A stretch of 64,000 bases of DNA from Melghirimyces profundicolus (GTDB lineage: Bacteria > Bacillota > Bacilli > Thermoactinomycetales > DSM-45169): NCBI RefSeq assembly GCF_003054245.1, contig NZ_QBKR01000001.1, forward strand, positions 1 to 64,000. Direction: 5' to 3'. The notes under the pieces are model-generated. The model had not been told where the DNA came from and ran no database searches. It saw nothing but the letters and a program-made list of their open reading frames with translations. How positions within the stretch are numbered: the stretch's first letter is position 1; the number at the start of each line of letters is the position of its first letter. Position numbers and translations under genes: made by a program. Shown here piece by piece: positions 16,472 to 26,572 of the stretch.

Positions 16472-17734
16472 ATGCATGAAGTCAAAGTGCCGGAGTTGGC
16501 CGAATCCATCACGGAAGGAACCATATCCGACTGGATGGTCAACGAGGGAGACTCCGTCAACGAGGGGGACGTCCTCCTTGAGCTGGAGACGGACAAAGTG
16601 AATGTGGAAATTCACGCCGAGCACAGCGGCACCCTCCAAAACATTCAAAAACAAGCCGGCGAAACCGTGGAAGTGGGCGAAGTGATCGCCTACATCGGAG
16701 AAGGTACGGAAGAAAAACCCGCTTCCGGGGCTGAAGAAACCGCGGATGACCCGAAAGGGGAAAACCGGAAGGAGGAAGCGGCTGATTCCCAACCTGAGGA
16801 GAAGACGGAGCCGGAAACCCCGGGAGACGATATCACGGCTTCCCCTGCCGCCCGCAAACTGGCCCGTGAAAAGGGAATTGACCTCCGCCGTGTGCGTCCG
16901 GCCGATCCGATGGGTCGGATCACCGTGGACGACGTGAAAGGTCATACGGAAGAACCCCCCGCGAAGAAGGAAACACCCCGGCAAACCCAACCGGCCGCAC
17001 CCGCCTCCCCGGCTCAGGAAGCGGATCCGGCCAAACCGGTGGAACGCGTTCGCATGTCCCGACGCCGGCAGACCATCGCCAACCACCTGGTTCAGGCTCA
17101 ACAGAACGCGGCGATGCTGACCACGTTCAACGAAGTGGACATGAGCGCCATCATGGAAGTGCGCAAGCGGCGGAAGGAAGCGTTCAAGGAAGAGCATGAA
17201 GTCAGCCTCGGTTTCATGTCTTTCTTCACCAAGGCCGTGGTGGCGGCCCTGAAGAAGTTCCCGATGCTCAACGCCGAAATTGACGGTCAGGATATTCTGT
17301 ACAAGAAATATTACGATATCGGTGTGGCCGTGGCGACCGACGAGGGACTGGTGGTTCCCGTGGTGCGCAATGCCGACAGCCGTTCCTTCGCCGAAATCGA
17401 ACGGGATATTGCCCAACTGGCCAAAAAAGCCCGGGAAAACAAGTTGTCCCTGTCCGACCTCCAGGGTGGTACCTTTACCATCACCAACGGCGGTGTTTTC
17501 GGATCGCTGATGTCCACCCCGATCCTGAACGCGCCTCAAGTGGGGATTTTGGGCATGCACACCATCCAGAAGCGGCCTGTGACCGTGGACGGCGACAAGC
17601 TGGAACACCGTCCGATGATGTACATCGCCCTTTCCTACGACCACCGGATCGTGGACGGAAAAGAAGCGGTCAGCTTCCTCGTCACCGTCAAGAAACTTCT
17701 GGAAGATCCGGAGCTGCTTCTGCTGGAAGGATGA
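16472..17734 (+). CDS. odhB: Dihydrolipoyllysine succinyltransferase (E2 of 2-oxoglutarate dehydrogenase)
   Basis: 420 aa. The N-terminal lipoyl domain has the lipoylated Lys in [10 protein letters not shown] (about residue 43). An acidic linker follows, then the peripheral E1/E3-binding domain ([14 protein letters not shown], about 120-155) after a Pro/Ala linker, and the catalytic domain ending with the active-site [13 protein letters not shown]. It forms the core of the complex and makes succinyl-CoA. GGGAGG inside the end of odhA is its ribosome site. A terminator follows 16 nt after the stop. Confidence 0.97.
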   Translation: MHEVKVPELAESITEGTISDWMVNEGDSVNEGDVLLELETDKVNVEIHAEHSGTLQNIQKQAGETVEVGEVIAYIGEGTEEKPASGAEETADDPKGENRKEEAADSQPEEKTEPETPGDDITASPAARKLAREKGIDLRRVRPADPMGRITVDDVKGHTEEPPAKKETPRQTQPAAPASPAQEADPAKPVERVRMSRRRQTIANHLVQAQQNAAMLTTFNEVDMSAIMEVRKRRKEAFKEEHEVSLGFMSFFTKAVVAALKKFPMLNAEIDGQDILYKKYYDIGVAVATDEGLVVPVVRNADSRSFAEIERDIAQLAKKARENKLSLSDLQGGTFTITNGGVFGSLMSTPILNAPQVGILGMHTIQKRPVTVDGDKLEHRPMMYIALSYDHRIVDGKEAVSFLVTVKKLLEDPELLLLEG

Positions 17735-17750
17735 CAACCGAACAAAGAGA

Positions 17751-17779
17751 AAAGCCGCCGTCTCGGCCGGCTTTTTTTA
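17751..17779 (+). terminator. Intrinsic terminator after odhB
   Basis: AAAGCCG (17751-17757) pairs with CGGCTTT (17768-17774), followed by a run of seven T. Confidence 0.85.
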
Positions 17780-17852
17780 CAGAGGGACGCGGAGTCCGAG
17801 TCCGTCGTCGCGGTGTCGGGACGCCGGATCAAAGAGACAGGGGGGGACATCG

Positions 17853-17885
17853 AAAAAAAACCCCGCGGGGGGAATCCCGGCGGGG
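17853..17885 (-). terminator. Intrinsic terminator after clpE
   Basis: On the minus strand CCCCGC pairs with GCGGGG (plus positions 17880-17885 and 17861-17866), followed by eight T (plus 17853-17860). Confidence 0.75.
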
Positions 17886-17892
17886 GAGGGGA

Positions 17893-20052
<2,160 letters not shown>

Positions 20053-20122
20053 CCTGCTTACCTCCTTCTGTCGTTGTTTATGGAATTCCAATTCAGATTC
20101 GTTATCCAAGGGCGATTTGACT

Positions 20123-20139
20123 TTGACTATCCTTGACCT
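20123..20139 (-). promoter_or_regulatory. CtsR operator 1
   Basis: Minus strand AGGTCAA-GGA-TAGTCAA. This is the direct heptad pair with 3-nt spacing typical of CtsR boxes, lying between the -10 and the start codon of clpE. A third AGTCAAA heptad abuts it. Confidence 0.75.
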
Positions 20140-20149
20140 TTCGGTTTTT

Positions 20150-20178
20150 ATTATACATTGACCTTTCCTGACTTTCAA
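20150..20178 (-). promoter_or_regulatory. Sigma-A promoter of clpE
   Basis: On the minus strand TTGAAA (plus 20173-20178), a 17-nt spacer and TATAAT (plus 20150-20155). Confidence 0.8.
20158..20174 (-). promoter_or_regulatory. CtsR operator 2
   Basis: Minus strand AAGTCAG-GAA-AGGTCAA fills the spacer between -35 and -10 of the clpE promoter, so CtsR binding would exclude the polymerase. Confidence 0.7.
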
Positions 20179-20293
20179 GGGGGGGGCTTCATGGCCGTTC
20201 CCCCCTGTTTCATCTTTCCGCCTCTTTCCCTGATGAAGGGAAATGGAGAGTGATGTCGCAATATGTCGGATTCAAGCCTTTTGGTCTATTGTT

Positions 20294-20322
20294 TTGACAG
20301 GGGGGATCGGATAAACTGTACA
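20294..20322 (+). promoter_or_regulatory. Weak promoter candidate for the 66-aa gene
   Basis: TTGACA (20294-20299) with TGTACA (20317-20322) at a 17-nt spacing. The -10 is poor. Confidence 0.35.
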
Positions 20323-20397
20323 TAGAATAGAAATGATATTCAAAAAACTCTTTCTTAATATGCAAAACGGAAACTGATCAAGGAGTGAGTCAACAGC

Positions 20398-20598
20398 ATG
20401 AGGATTATCGGGGGCAACTACCGCGACTGGAAATGTCTCACCTGGAAAGAACAGGTGGAGCGGTTCAACCGGGCCAAGGCGGACTATTACGGCAAAATGG
20501 CGGGAGAGGCGTGCGAAAACCAACCCTTTGCGTCAAAACTCGTCGATTTCAGCGGACTCCACCATTGTTATCCCATGCAAAAACCGATTCTGCACTGA
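20398..20598 (+). CDS. Small hypothetical protein, 66 aa
   Basis: The ATG has AAGGAG 12 nt upstream. The sequence is mixed alpha-like and rich in Trp, Tyr and Lys (YRDWKCLTWKEQVERFNRAK), with two Cys that do not form a CxxC. No family is recognised. A terminator at 20657 ends the transcript, so it looks like a one-gene unit. No signal peptide or membrane segment. Confidence 0.55.
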   Translation: MRIIGGNYRDWKCLTWKEQVERFNRAKADYYGKMAGEACENQPFASKLVDFSGLHHCYPMQKPILH

Positions 20599-20656
20599 TT
20601 CGATTCTTCATTTTATTTTTTTTCTGTATGGCTTCGTTCCAAATATCCGCTGTAAG

Positions 20657-20687
20657 AAAAGCCGTCCTTCCTTCGGGCGGCTTTTTC
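20657..20687 (+). terminator. Intrinsic terminator after the 66-aa gene
   Basis: AAAAGCCG (20657-20664) pairs with CGGCTTTT (20678-20685), with a T-run to 20686. Confidence 0.8.
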
Positions 20688-20801
20688 ATATGATGAGGTC
20701 AGCCGGTGGGTGAAGGAACGTCTGCGGAATAACAGAAAACGGACTGATCCGCCTTCCGGTCGCATATCCTTTAACGGACGATCATGGACCGGAGGGGTTG
20801 G

Positions 20802-21620
20802 ATGGTTGTGAGAAGCGAGTTCAAACGGGCGCTGGAGAAAGCCCACATGTACGGATTGTTGGCTGAGTATTACAAGTTCAGGGATCCGGATCTTTATATG
20901 TATTACTATCAAAAGCATTACAAGTATACGAAAAAAGTGGCTGCCCTGGCCCGCGGTGCCGACACCCGCATGACGGGTGAAGGAAGGAACGAATCCGTCC
21001 CTGTCAGCCGGAGGGAGCTGGAAGAGGGGGATCGGAGACAGGATCCGGCCCGGATCCGGGTGCTGCATGCTTCACCGGATGCTCCCGCGGTGGATGTGGT
21101 GATCAACGGCCGCACCCTGGCCCCCAATCTCTCCTTCGGCCAGGTTTCCCCGACCCTGGCTCTCCCGGCGGGAAGTTACCGGGTCGATCTCTTCCGGGCG
21201 GGAAGGAGGGGGACCCCCCTTTACTCCGAAGGGATCACGCTCCAACCGGGTCGGACCTACACGGTGGCGGCGGTGAATCCGCTGGACAATCTGGATCTGC
21301 AGGTGATCGAAAGTGAGCCGGAAGTGCGGGAAGGGATGTCCAAGTTCCGTCTCATCCACTTGTCCCCCGATGCTCCGCCGGTGGATCTGGCCACAAGGGA
21401 GGGGGATGTGCTCCTTTTCAACCTGAGGTATCGGGATGAATCGGAATACTACGTTTCGCCGCCGGCCACACAGGATCTGGAATTGAGGGCGGCAGGATCC
21501 GAACGGGTCCTTGTGGAGATTCCCAATGTCCGACTGGAACCCAACCGGGCGTACAGCATCTACGTTCTCGGGCGGGAAAGGCGGGCCCCCCGGTTGCGGG
21601 CTGTGGTGTTGCAGGATTGA
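20802..21620 (+). CDS. DUF4397 domain protein
   Basis: 272 aa. Residues 80-272 contain two copies of the DUF4397 beta-domain motif, IRVLHASPDAPAVDVVINGR and FRLIHLSPDAPPVDLA. The N-terminal 75 residues are helical and charged, with a Tyr-rich stretch (YYKFRDPDLYMYYYQKHYK). Many DUF4397 proteins are exported, but no signal peptide is visible here, which is odd. Function is unknown. ATG 20802 has GGAGGGG 5-6 nt upstream; ATG 20784 lies before that site. It is a single-gene unit closed by a terminator. Confidence 0.75.
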   Translation: MVVRSEFKRALEKAHMYGLLAEYYKFRDPDLYMYYYQKHYKYTKKVAALARGADTRMTGEGRNESVPVSRRELEEGDRRQDPARIRVLHASPDAPAVDVVINGRTLAPNLSFGQVSPTLALPAGSYRVDLFRAGRRGTPLYSEGITLQPGRTYTVAAVNPLDNLDLQVIESEPEVREGMSKFRLIHLSPDAPPVDLATREGDVLLFNLRYRDESEYYVSPPATQDLELRAAGSERVLVEIPNVRLEPNRAYSIYVLGRERRAPRLRAVVLQD

Positions 21621-21625
21621 ATGGG

Positions 21626-21654
21626 AAGACCCGTTGTTTGCGGGTCTTTTTTTC
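21626..21654 (+). terminator. Intrinsic terminator after the DUF4397 gene
   Basis: AAGACCCG (21626-21633) pairs with CGGGTCTT (21641-21648), followed by T-rich sequence. Confidence 0.85.
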
Positions 21655-21741
21655 TTGCGAAAAAAACGGGTAAAACTTATAATGGCTTATATTTGCTTAA
21701 ATCATTGCTTATAAAAACTTAAAAACCCCGGAGGGATGGAT

Positions 21742-22506
21742 GTGTACCAGGAAGAGCGGCTGCTGGCCATCCTGAAGTTGCTGAAAGAACAGGGACGGGT
21801 CAGTGTCCGGGAACTGTGCGACCGGTTCGGGATCTCCCGGGATACGGCGCGGCGGGATCTCGTCCGGTTGGATGAACAGGGAGTCATTCTCCGGACGCGG
21901 GGCGGGGCCATCCTGCGGAAACTGTCCGGGGAAGTGAAAAGTTACAAGGAACGCCTCGAGGCGGAACCGGCCGGGAAACGGGAAATCGGACGGATAGCCG
22001 CCGCGCTGGTCCGGCCCGGGGAACACCTGATCATGGATGCGTCCACCACGGTCCAAGCCGCTGCCTCCTTTCTCGAAGGTGAAGGGATCACGGTGGTAAC
22101 CAACTCCATTGATATCGCCGATATCCTGGTGGACCGGGAAGGGGTGACCGTTCATTTGTTGGGCGGACGGTTGCACCCCCGGCACCGTTATGTCTTTGGG
22201 AGCACCACAGTGGACCAATTGCGGAACTACCGGGTGGATCGAGTGTTCCTCGGTGCCGGCGGGGTGACCGGGGAGGGATTGTTTTATCCGTCGGAGGAAG
22301 ACGGGTCCGTGATCCGGGAAACGATCCGATGTGCTTCGGAAGTGGTCGTGTTGGCCGACGCCACCAAATTCGACAAACGGTTCTTTTTCCGCGTCTGCGG
22401 CTGGGAGGACGTCGATCTCCTGGTGACGGACCGGAAGCCGGATCAGGCACTGCTGGAATCCATCTGTCAGGCCGGAGTGGAAGTGAAAGGGTGGGAGAAG
22501 GAATGA
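21742..22506 (+). CDS. DeoR-family transcriptional regulator
   Basis: 254 aa. The N-terminal winged helix-turn-helix (GRVSVRELCDRFGISRDTAR) is followed by the DeoR sugar-phosphate-sensing domain, with GEHLIMDASTTVQAAASFL, VVTNSIDIADIL and LGGRLHPRHRYVFG. It probably binds a phosphorylated sugar. GTG 21742 has GGAGGG at a 6-nt spacing; the in-frame ATG at 21736 directly touches that site. The stop overlaps the start of a HAD phosphatase, so both are co-translated and may act on the same sugar phosphate. Confidence 0.85.
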   Translation: MYQEERLLAILKLLKEQGRVSVRELCDRFGISRDTARRDLVRLDEQGVILRTRGGAILRKLSGEVKSYKERLEAEPAGKREIGRIAAALVRPGEHLIMDASTTVQAAASFLEGEGITVVTNSIDIADILVDREGVTVHLLGGRLHPRHRYVFGSTTVDQLRNYRVDRVFLGAGGVTGEGLFYPSEEDGSVIRETIRCASEVVVLADATKFDKRFFFRVCGWEDVDLLVTDRKPDQALLESICQAGVEVKGWEKE

Positions 22507-23288
22507 TTCGTCTGATTGTCTGCGATCTGGATGGCACTTTGCTGGATGAGGAAAAGCGGGTGAGCAAAGAAGACCGGGAAGCTTTGGAGAAAGCCGTCGA
22601 CCGGGGGGTGGAGATCTGCCTTGCATCGGGGAGGATGCAGGCGGAACTGGACCAGGTGGCCCGGGAAATGGGGATTCCCGCTCACGGGGTGAGTCAGAAC
22701 GGCTCCTTTGTAAGGACGAAAGAAGGGGAATCCCTTCACCACACCGTTTTCCCACTGGAACTGGCCCTGGAGATCTTCGATCGCACCCGGGGGGTCGATC
22801 TGTTTTCGATCGTCTGTTTTGAGCACCACTTGTGGTCTCCCGAAGATCACGCTTACGCCGGGGTGGTTCGGGAGCGTTTGTTTGCTCCTGTCGAGGTGGT
22901 GGAGAATCTGCGGGATCAACTCAACGGGGGGCTCCTTCCCTGCAAGTTCAGCTACTTCGGTGACCTGGAAGCATGCAAAAAGCTGAAAGAAGAGCTGGAC
23001 CGGCGCTTTCCCGGAGAGATCGACACCTTTATTTCGGATCGGGATTGCCTGGACGTGATGCCGGTGGGTGTCTCCAAGGGTAACGGACTGAAGGCTCTGA
23101 TCCGTCATCTGGGGATCGGTTCCGATGAGGTGATGTGTATGGGGGACGCTTTCAATGACGTTTCCATGTTCCGTTGCTTTCCCCGGCACAGTTACGCCAT
23201 GGATCACGCTCCGGAGGGCGTGCGCCGGGAAGCGGCCCACACGGTCCCCTCGGTCGCCGCGGCCCTCGACCGGGCCTTCGGGGACTGA
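22503..23288 (+). CDS. Cof-type HAD-IIB sugar phosphatase
   Basis: 261 aa. Motif I is VCDLDGTLLDEE with the nucleophilic Asp; motif II is LASGR; the conserved Lys lies in VSKGNGLKALIRHLG; motif IV is MGDAFNDVSMF. The cap is of type IIB. It would dephosphorylate a small phosphorylated metabolite. ATG overlaps the DeoR stop (ATGA), which indicates translational coupling. Substrate unknown. Confidence 0.88.
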   Translation: MIRLIVCDLDGTLLDEEKRVSKEDREALEKAVDRGVEICLASGRMQAELDQVAREMGIPAHGVSQNGSFVRTKEGESLHHTVFPLELALEIFDRTRGVDLFSIVCFEHHLWSPEDHAYAGVVRERLFAPVEVVENLRDQLNGGLLPCKFSYFGDLEACKKLKEELDRRFPGEIDTFISDRDCLDVMPVGVSKGNGLKALIRHLGIGSDEVMCMGDAFNDVSMFRCFPRHSYAMDHAPEGVRREAAHTVPSVAAALDRAFGD

Positions 23289-23457
23289 GGGGAAAAGTGG
23301 ACGGACAGGGAAAACCGGAGTAAGGTCCGCTCCCGGGTTCATCCGCAAATAACATGCCCGAACCGGGTTTATCCTCCCGCCGATGAGGGAAAAAGGATAC
23401 TGAAAAACCGAAAGAGTTCAGGTTTCGCGATATTCTCCCTCGAAAGGGGTTGGTCCT

Positions 23458-23640
23458 GTGATTCGTTCCGTATGGAAGAACCTGACGGGGAAACGCCGGG
23501 TCCAAATTCATTCCCGGGTGATCAAGCCCTTGAACCACCGGGGGATCTACGAATACCGCGAATACCTGATGCACCATGTGAAAGAGGGTCAAAGGAGTCT
23601 TCCTCCCGTTGTCTGGACCGAAAAAGAACGGGGGGCATAG
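23458..23640 (+). CDS. Small hypothetical protein, 60 aa
   Basis: GTG start with AAAGGGG about 8-10 nt upstream. Basic N-terminal half (WKNLTGKRRVQIHSRVIKP), then YEYREYLMHHVKEGQR and a Pro-rich end. No known family. A strong terminator follows the stop by 16 nt, which supports a real transcript. Confidence 0.5.
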   Translation: MIRSVWKNLTGKRRVQIHSRVIKPLNHRGIYEYREYLMHHVKEGQRSLPPVVWTEKERGA

Positions 23641-23656
23641 ATTAAACAGCAGAAGA

Positions 23657-23691
23657 AAAGCCGGGCCGGGATGGGTCCCGGCTTTCTTTTG
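23657..23691 (+). terminator. Intrinsic terminator
   Basis: AAAGCCGGG (23657-23665) pairs with CCCGGCTTT (23677-23685), followed by CTTTTGTGTT. Confidence 0.85.
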
Positions 23692-23794
23692 TGTTGAAAA
23701 AATGGCGAAAGGAATTGATTAAAATTTAACTGATTTCTGATAATATAAAGAGAGACCAATCATGTCACAATATATAGGGACAGGAGGGGTCCGA

Positions 23795-25543
23795 ATGGCC
23801 AGATGTTTTGCCGGGCAAAAAGCCGTTGCCGTCGCCCTGACATGGACGCTGTTGACGCCGGCGACGGCCCTGGGGAGCGAAGCGCCGCCGGAGCCGACGA
23901 TCGAACCGAAAGCCGCGGTCAAGAAAGAGGTGAACCCGATGGAGAAGGGTCAGCCGGCCTACGGGGATCCATTTCCCTGGGACGAACCCGCCCCGATCAG
24001 CCCCCGGTTGCATCCGGGACACCCTGCCTCCGCCGGGATGAAGGAGAAACCCTTGAAGGCGATCGATCCGTTCATGGAGCAATCGGTTGAGAGCGGGGTG
24101 ATGCCGGGATCCGTGGTTCTGGTGGCCCGCCGGGGAACAATCGTGAAACAGGAAGCTTACGGGCATGCGGCCCGGTACAAAGATGATCGGGGGAACCCCT
24201 TGGAACACCCGGTACCGATGAAGGAGGACACCATTTTCGATCTGGCTTCGATCAGCAAGGTGTTCACGACGGTGGCCGCCATGAAATTGTACGAGCAGGG
24301 CAAGTTCAAACTGGACGACCCGGTTGCCAAGTACATCCCGGAATTCGCGGTGAACGGGAAGGAAAAGGTCACCATCCGACAGCTGATGACCCACACCTCC
24401 GGGTTTGAGCCGTGGATTCCGCTGTATACCATGGGGGAAAACCGGGAAGAGCGGTTGCAGATCGTATTTTCCCACCCGCTGGCCAACGAACCCGGCACCA
24501 CCTACACATACAGCGACCTGAATCTGATCACCTTGGGAGCGTTGGTGGAACGGATCTCCGGTCAGCGGCTGGATCGCTTCGTCCGGGAACAGCTGACGAA
24601 GCCTCTGGGGATGAAGGACACCCTGTACAACCCTCCTGCCTCGCTCAAGCACCGGATCGCCGCGACGGAGTACCAACCTTGGACCGACAGAGGAATGGTG
24701 TGGGGCAGCGTCCACGATGAGAATGCCTGGTCCCTGGACGGAGTGGCGGGTCACGCCGGCGTGTTTTCCACGGCGAAGGATTTGGCTGTCTTCGCCCATA
24801 TGCTGCTCAACGACGGGAAGTACGGCGATGTCCGGATCCTGAAACCGGAGACGGTGGCACTGATGGAAGAAAACCGGAACGCCGCGTTCCCCGGGGAAGA
24901 TCACGGCTTGGGATGGGAACTGAACCAGGGCTGGTACATGGACGCCCTTGCCGATATCCACACCATGGGACACACCGGTTACACCGGAACGTCCTTGGTG
25001 GTGAGCCGGGATAACGGAGTGATCGCGATCACGCTCACCAACCGCGTGCACCCCACCCGGAACACCGTTTCCACCAATCCGGTCCGTCGCCAGGCAGCCC
25101 GGCTGACGGCGGATGCGATCCCCGTGAGCATCCCCGGGAACGGGACCGCATGGTTCTCCGGCTACGGAGACCATCTGGATCGGTCACTTGCCAGCGGGAA
25201 GCTGACGGACCCCGCCGGAAAACGGACCCTCACTTTCGAGACCTGGTACCGGGTCGAAGCGGAACCCGACTCCGGACCTCCGGATTTCGGCGTGGTGGAA
25301 GTCTCCTCCGACGGGGAAAACTGGTCGGCGATCGGAGACCCCCTGAAGGGGAACAGTAAAGGCTGGAAAGCGATGAAACTCACCGTCCCCGCCGACACCC
25401 GATACCTCCGGTTCCGCTATCACACCGACGGCTACGCCAACGGCCGGGGCTGGTACGTAAAAGATCCCGCTCTCAAAGATGCCTTCGGCCGCACCCTGGA
25501 CGTACATTGGTCCGGGGACGGATGGGAAAAGAGAAACTGGTGA
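23795..25543 (+). CDS. Exported serine hydrolase, beta-lactamase/class C PBP family
   Basis: 582 aa. An N-terminal signal peptide (MARCFAGQKAVAVALTWTLL, then TPATALG) has likely cleavage before SEAPP. The catalytic domain has S152-x-x-K (SISK), a YSD motif in TYTYSDLNLI and GHTGYTG near the end. This is the esterase/peptidase plan of AmpC-like enzymes. Residues about 450-582 form an added beta-rich module (WFSGYGDHLDRSLASGK to the end) like the jelly-roll tails of secreted enzymes. The substrate may be a D-Ala peptide or an ester. ATG 23795 has AGGAGGGG about 6 nt upstream; ATG 23762 has none. Confidence 0.88.
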   Translation: MARCFAGQKAVAVALTWTLLTPATALGSEAPPEPTIEPKAAVKKEVNPMEKGQPAYGDPFPWDEPAPISPRLHPGHPASAGMKEKPLKAIDPFMEQSVESGVMPGSVVLVARRGTIVKQEAYGHAARYKDDRGNPLEHPVPMKEDTIFDLASISKVFTTVAAMKLYEQGKFKLDDPVAKYIPEFAVNGKEKVTIRQLMTHTSGFEPWIPLYTMGENREERLQIVFSHPLANEPGTTYTYSDLNLITLGALVERISGQRLDRFVREQLTKPLGMKDTLYNPPASLKHRIAATEYQPWTDRGMVWGSVHDENAWSLDGVAGHAGVFSTAKDLAVFAHMLLNDGKYGDVRILKPETVALMEENRNAAFPGEDHGLGWELNQGWYMDALADIHTMGHTGYTGTSLVVSRDNGVIAITLTNRVHPTRNTVSTNPVRRQAARLTADAIPVSIPGNGTAWFSGYGDHLDRSLASGKLTDPAGKRTLTFETWYRVEAEPDSGPPDFGVVEVSSDGENWSAIGDPLKGNSKGWKAMKLTVPADTRYLRFRYHTDGYANGRGWYVKDPALKDAFGRTLDVHWSGDGWEKRNW

Positions 25544-25557
25544 GTGGAACAGACGAC

Positions 25558-25587
25558 AAACCCCGCCCGGGCGGGGTTTTAACTTTA
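25558..25587 (+). terminator. Intrinsic terminator after the serine hydrolase
   Basis: AAACCCCGCC and GGCGGGGTTT form a 10-bp stem with a CG turn (25558-25579), then TTTTAACTTT. Confidence 0.85.
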
Positions 25588-25700
25588 ACATGGTTCTGAC
25601 TCCGGTTAGACCCTTTCCCCGAAGGTGTGAAGCCGTGTCAATCGGCCGCTTCCCGTTGACGGAGGACTCGGGGGGCGGATGGGCGCAGAGGGACGGATAA

Positions 25701-25880
25701 AATCTGATCGACGCCTGCTGCGGAGTCGGCACCATCGGCTCCCACCTGGCGAAAGACGCCGCAGGATCCTCGGTGTCGAGTCTCCCCAGGTCGTCGAAGA
25801 CGCCCGGCTGTGCGAAGGAAGGCATCCGGCCCGACGACATCGTCGTCGACCCGTCCTGCTCAGCTGAAGATCTCAATCTG
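25701..25880 (+). pseudogene. Relic of a 23S rRNA (uracil-5-)-methyltransferase (RumA/TrmA family)
   Basis: Frame one reads NLIDACCGVGTIGSHLAK, then GIRPDDIVVDPS further on. A second frame between them reads ILGVESPQVVEDARLCE. Joined, these are the AdoMet-binding core (DxYCGVGTIGL), the GVE..AVEDAR segment and the VVDPPR motif of RumA-type methyltransferases. Frameshifts have occurred, and the catalytic Cys/Glu segment and the N-terminal part are gone. Confidence 0.65.
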
Positions 25881-25984
25881 ACGGCTGTCCCGAAGGGTCC
25901 GGAGGGTTAGGGTTGAGCAGGGACCGTGCCGTAATACCATCCCCGGCCGTTGGATCAAACAGTCCGGGTAACACCGCCGTTGCT

Positions 25985-26013
25985 TTGCCCGGGCTTCGGG
26001 GGTGTGGTATAGT
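25985..26013 (+). promoter_or_regulatory. Candidate promoter of the yqeG operon
   Basis: TTGCCC (25985-25990), a 17-nt spacer, TATAGT (26008-26013), 35 nt before the GTG of yqeG. Confidence 0.5.
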
Positions 26014-26047
26014 TAGTGCCGATGAATCATGTTGACGAGGTGGAGCC

Positions 26048-26572
26048 GTGTTAAAACGGATAGTGCCGGACGAATTCGTCCAGTCGGTTTATGAAATCGA
26101 TTTTAACGCCCTTCAGCGGCGGGGGGTCAAGGCGGCCATCGTCGATCTGGACAACACCCTGGTGGAATCGAACCGGCCGGAGGCCACCCCGGAACTGATC
26201 CGTTGGCTGGATCGGCTGCAGGGGATGGGGTTCAAGGTGATGATCGTCTCCAACAACAACCGCACCCGGGTGTCCCGTTTCGCGACACCGCTCAGGGTTC
26301 CGTACATTCACCGGGCGCGCAAGCCCCTGTCCGCCGCTTTCAAAAAAGCGATGCGCCGGTTGGAAGTGGGTCCGGGTGAGACGGTGATGGTCGGAGACCA
26401 GCTGTTCACCGATGTGCTGGGAGGAAACGCTCTCGGCCTGCATACGATTCTGGTGGTGCCGGTCTCGGAAGCGGAAGGATTTTTTACCAAGTTGAACCGG
26501 CTGTTGGAACGGGTGGTCTTTCGTTGGATGAAACAGCGGGGGTTACTGGGTTGGGAGGAGCAGCAAAAGTGA
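26048..26572 (+). CDS. yqeG: YqeG family HAD IIIA-type phosphatase
   Basis: 174 aa. The HAD nucleophile motif is VDLDNTLVES, motif II is IVSNNNRTR, and motif III/IV is KKAMRRLEV..MVGDQLFTDVLGGN. The family member PTPMT1 dephosphorylates phosphatidylglycerol phosphate, but the bacterial role is not settled. It starts GTG after GAGGTGGAG. It is the first gene of the block yqeG-yqeH-aroE-nadD-yqeK-rsfS, and its stop overlaps the yqeH start by one base. Confidence 0.9.
   Translation: MLKRIVPDEFVQSVYEIDFNALQRRGVKAAIVDLDNTLVESNRPEATPELIRWLDRLQGMGFKVMIVSNNNRTRVSRFATPLRVPYIHRARKPLSAAFKKAMRRLEVGPGETVMVGDQLFTDVLGGNALGLHTILVVPVSEAEGFFTKLNRLLERVVFRWMKQRGLLGWEEQQK

Larger units (their letters stand above)
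25588..26047. other. Intergenic stretch with a methyltransferase relic
   Basis: No intact gene. It contains the decayed methyltransferase fragment at 25701-25880 and the yqeG promoter at 25985. Confidence 0.5.
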
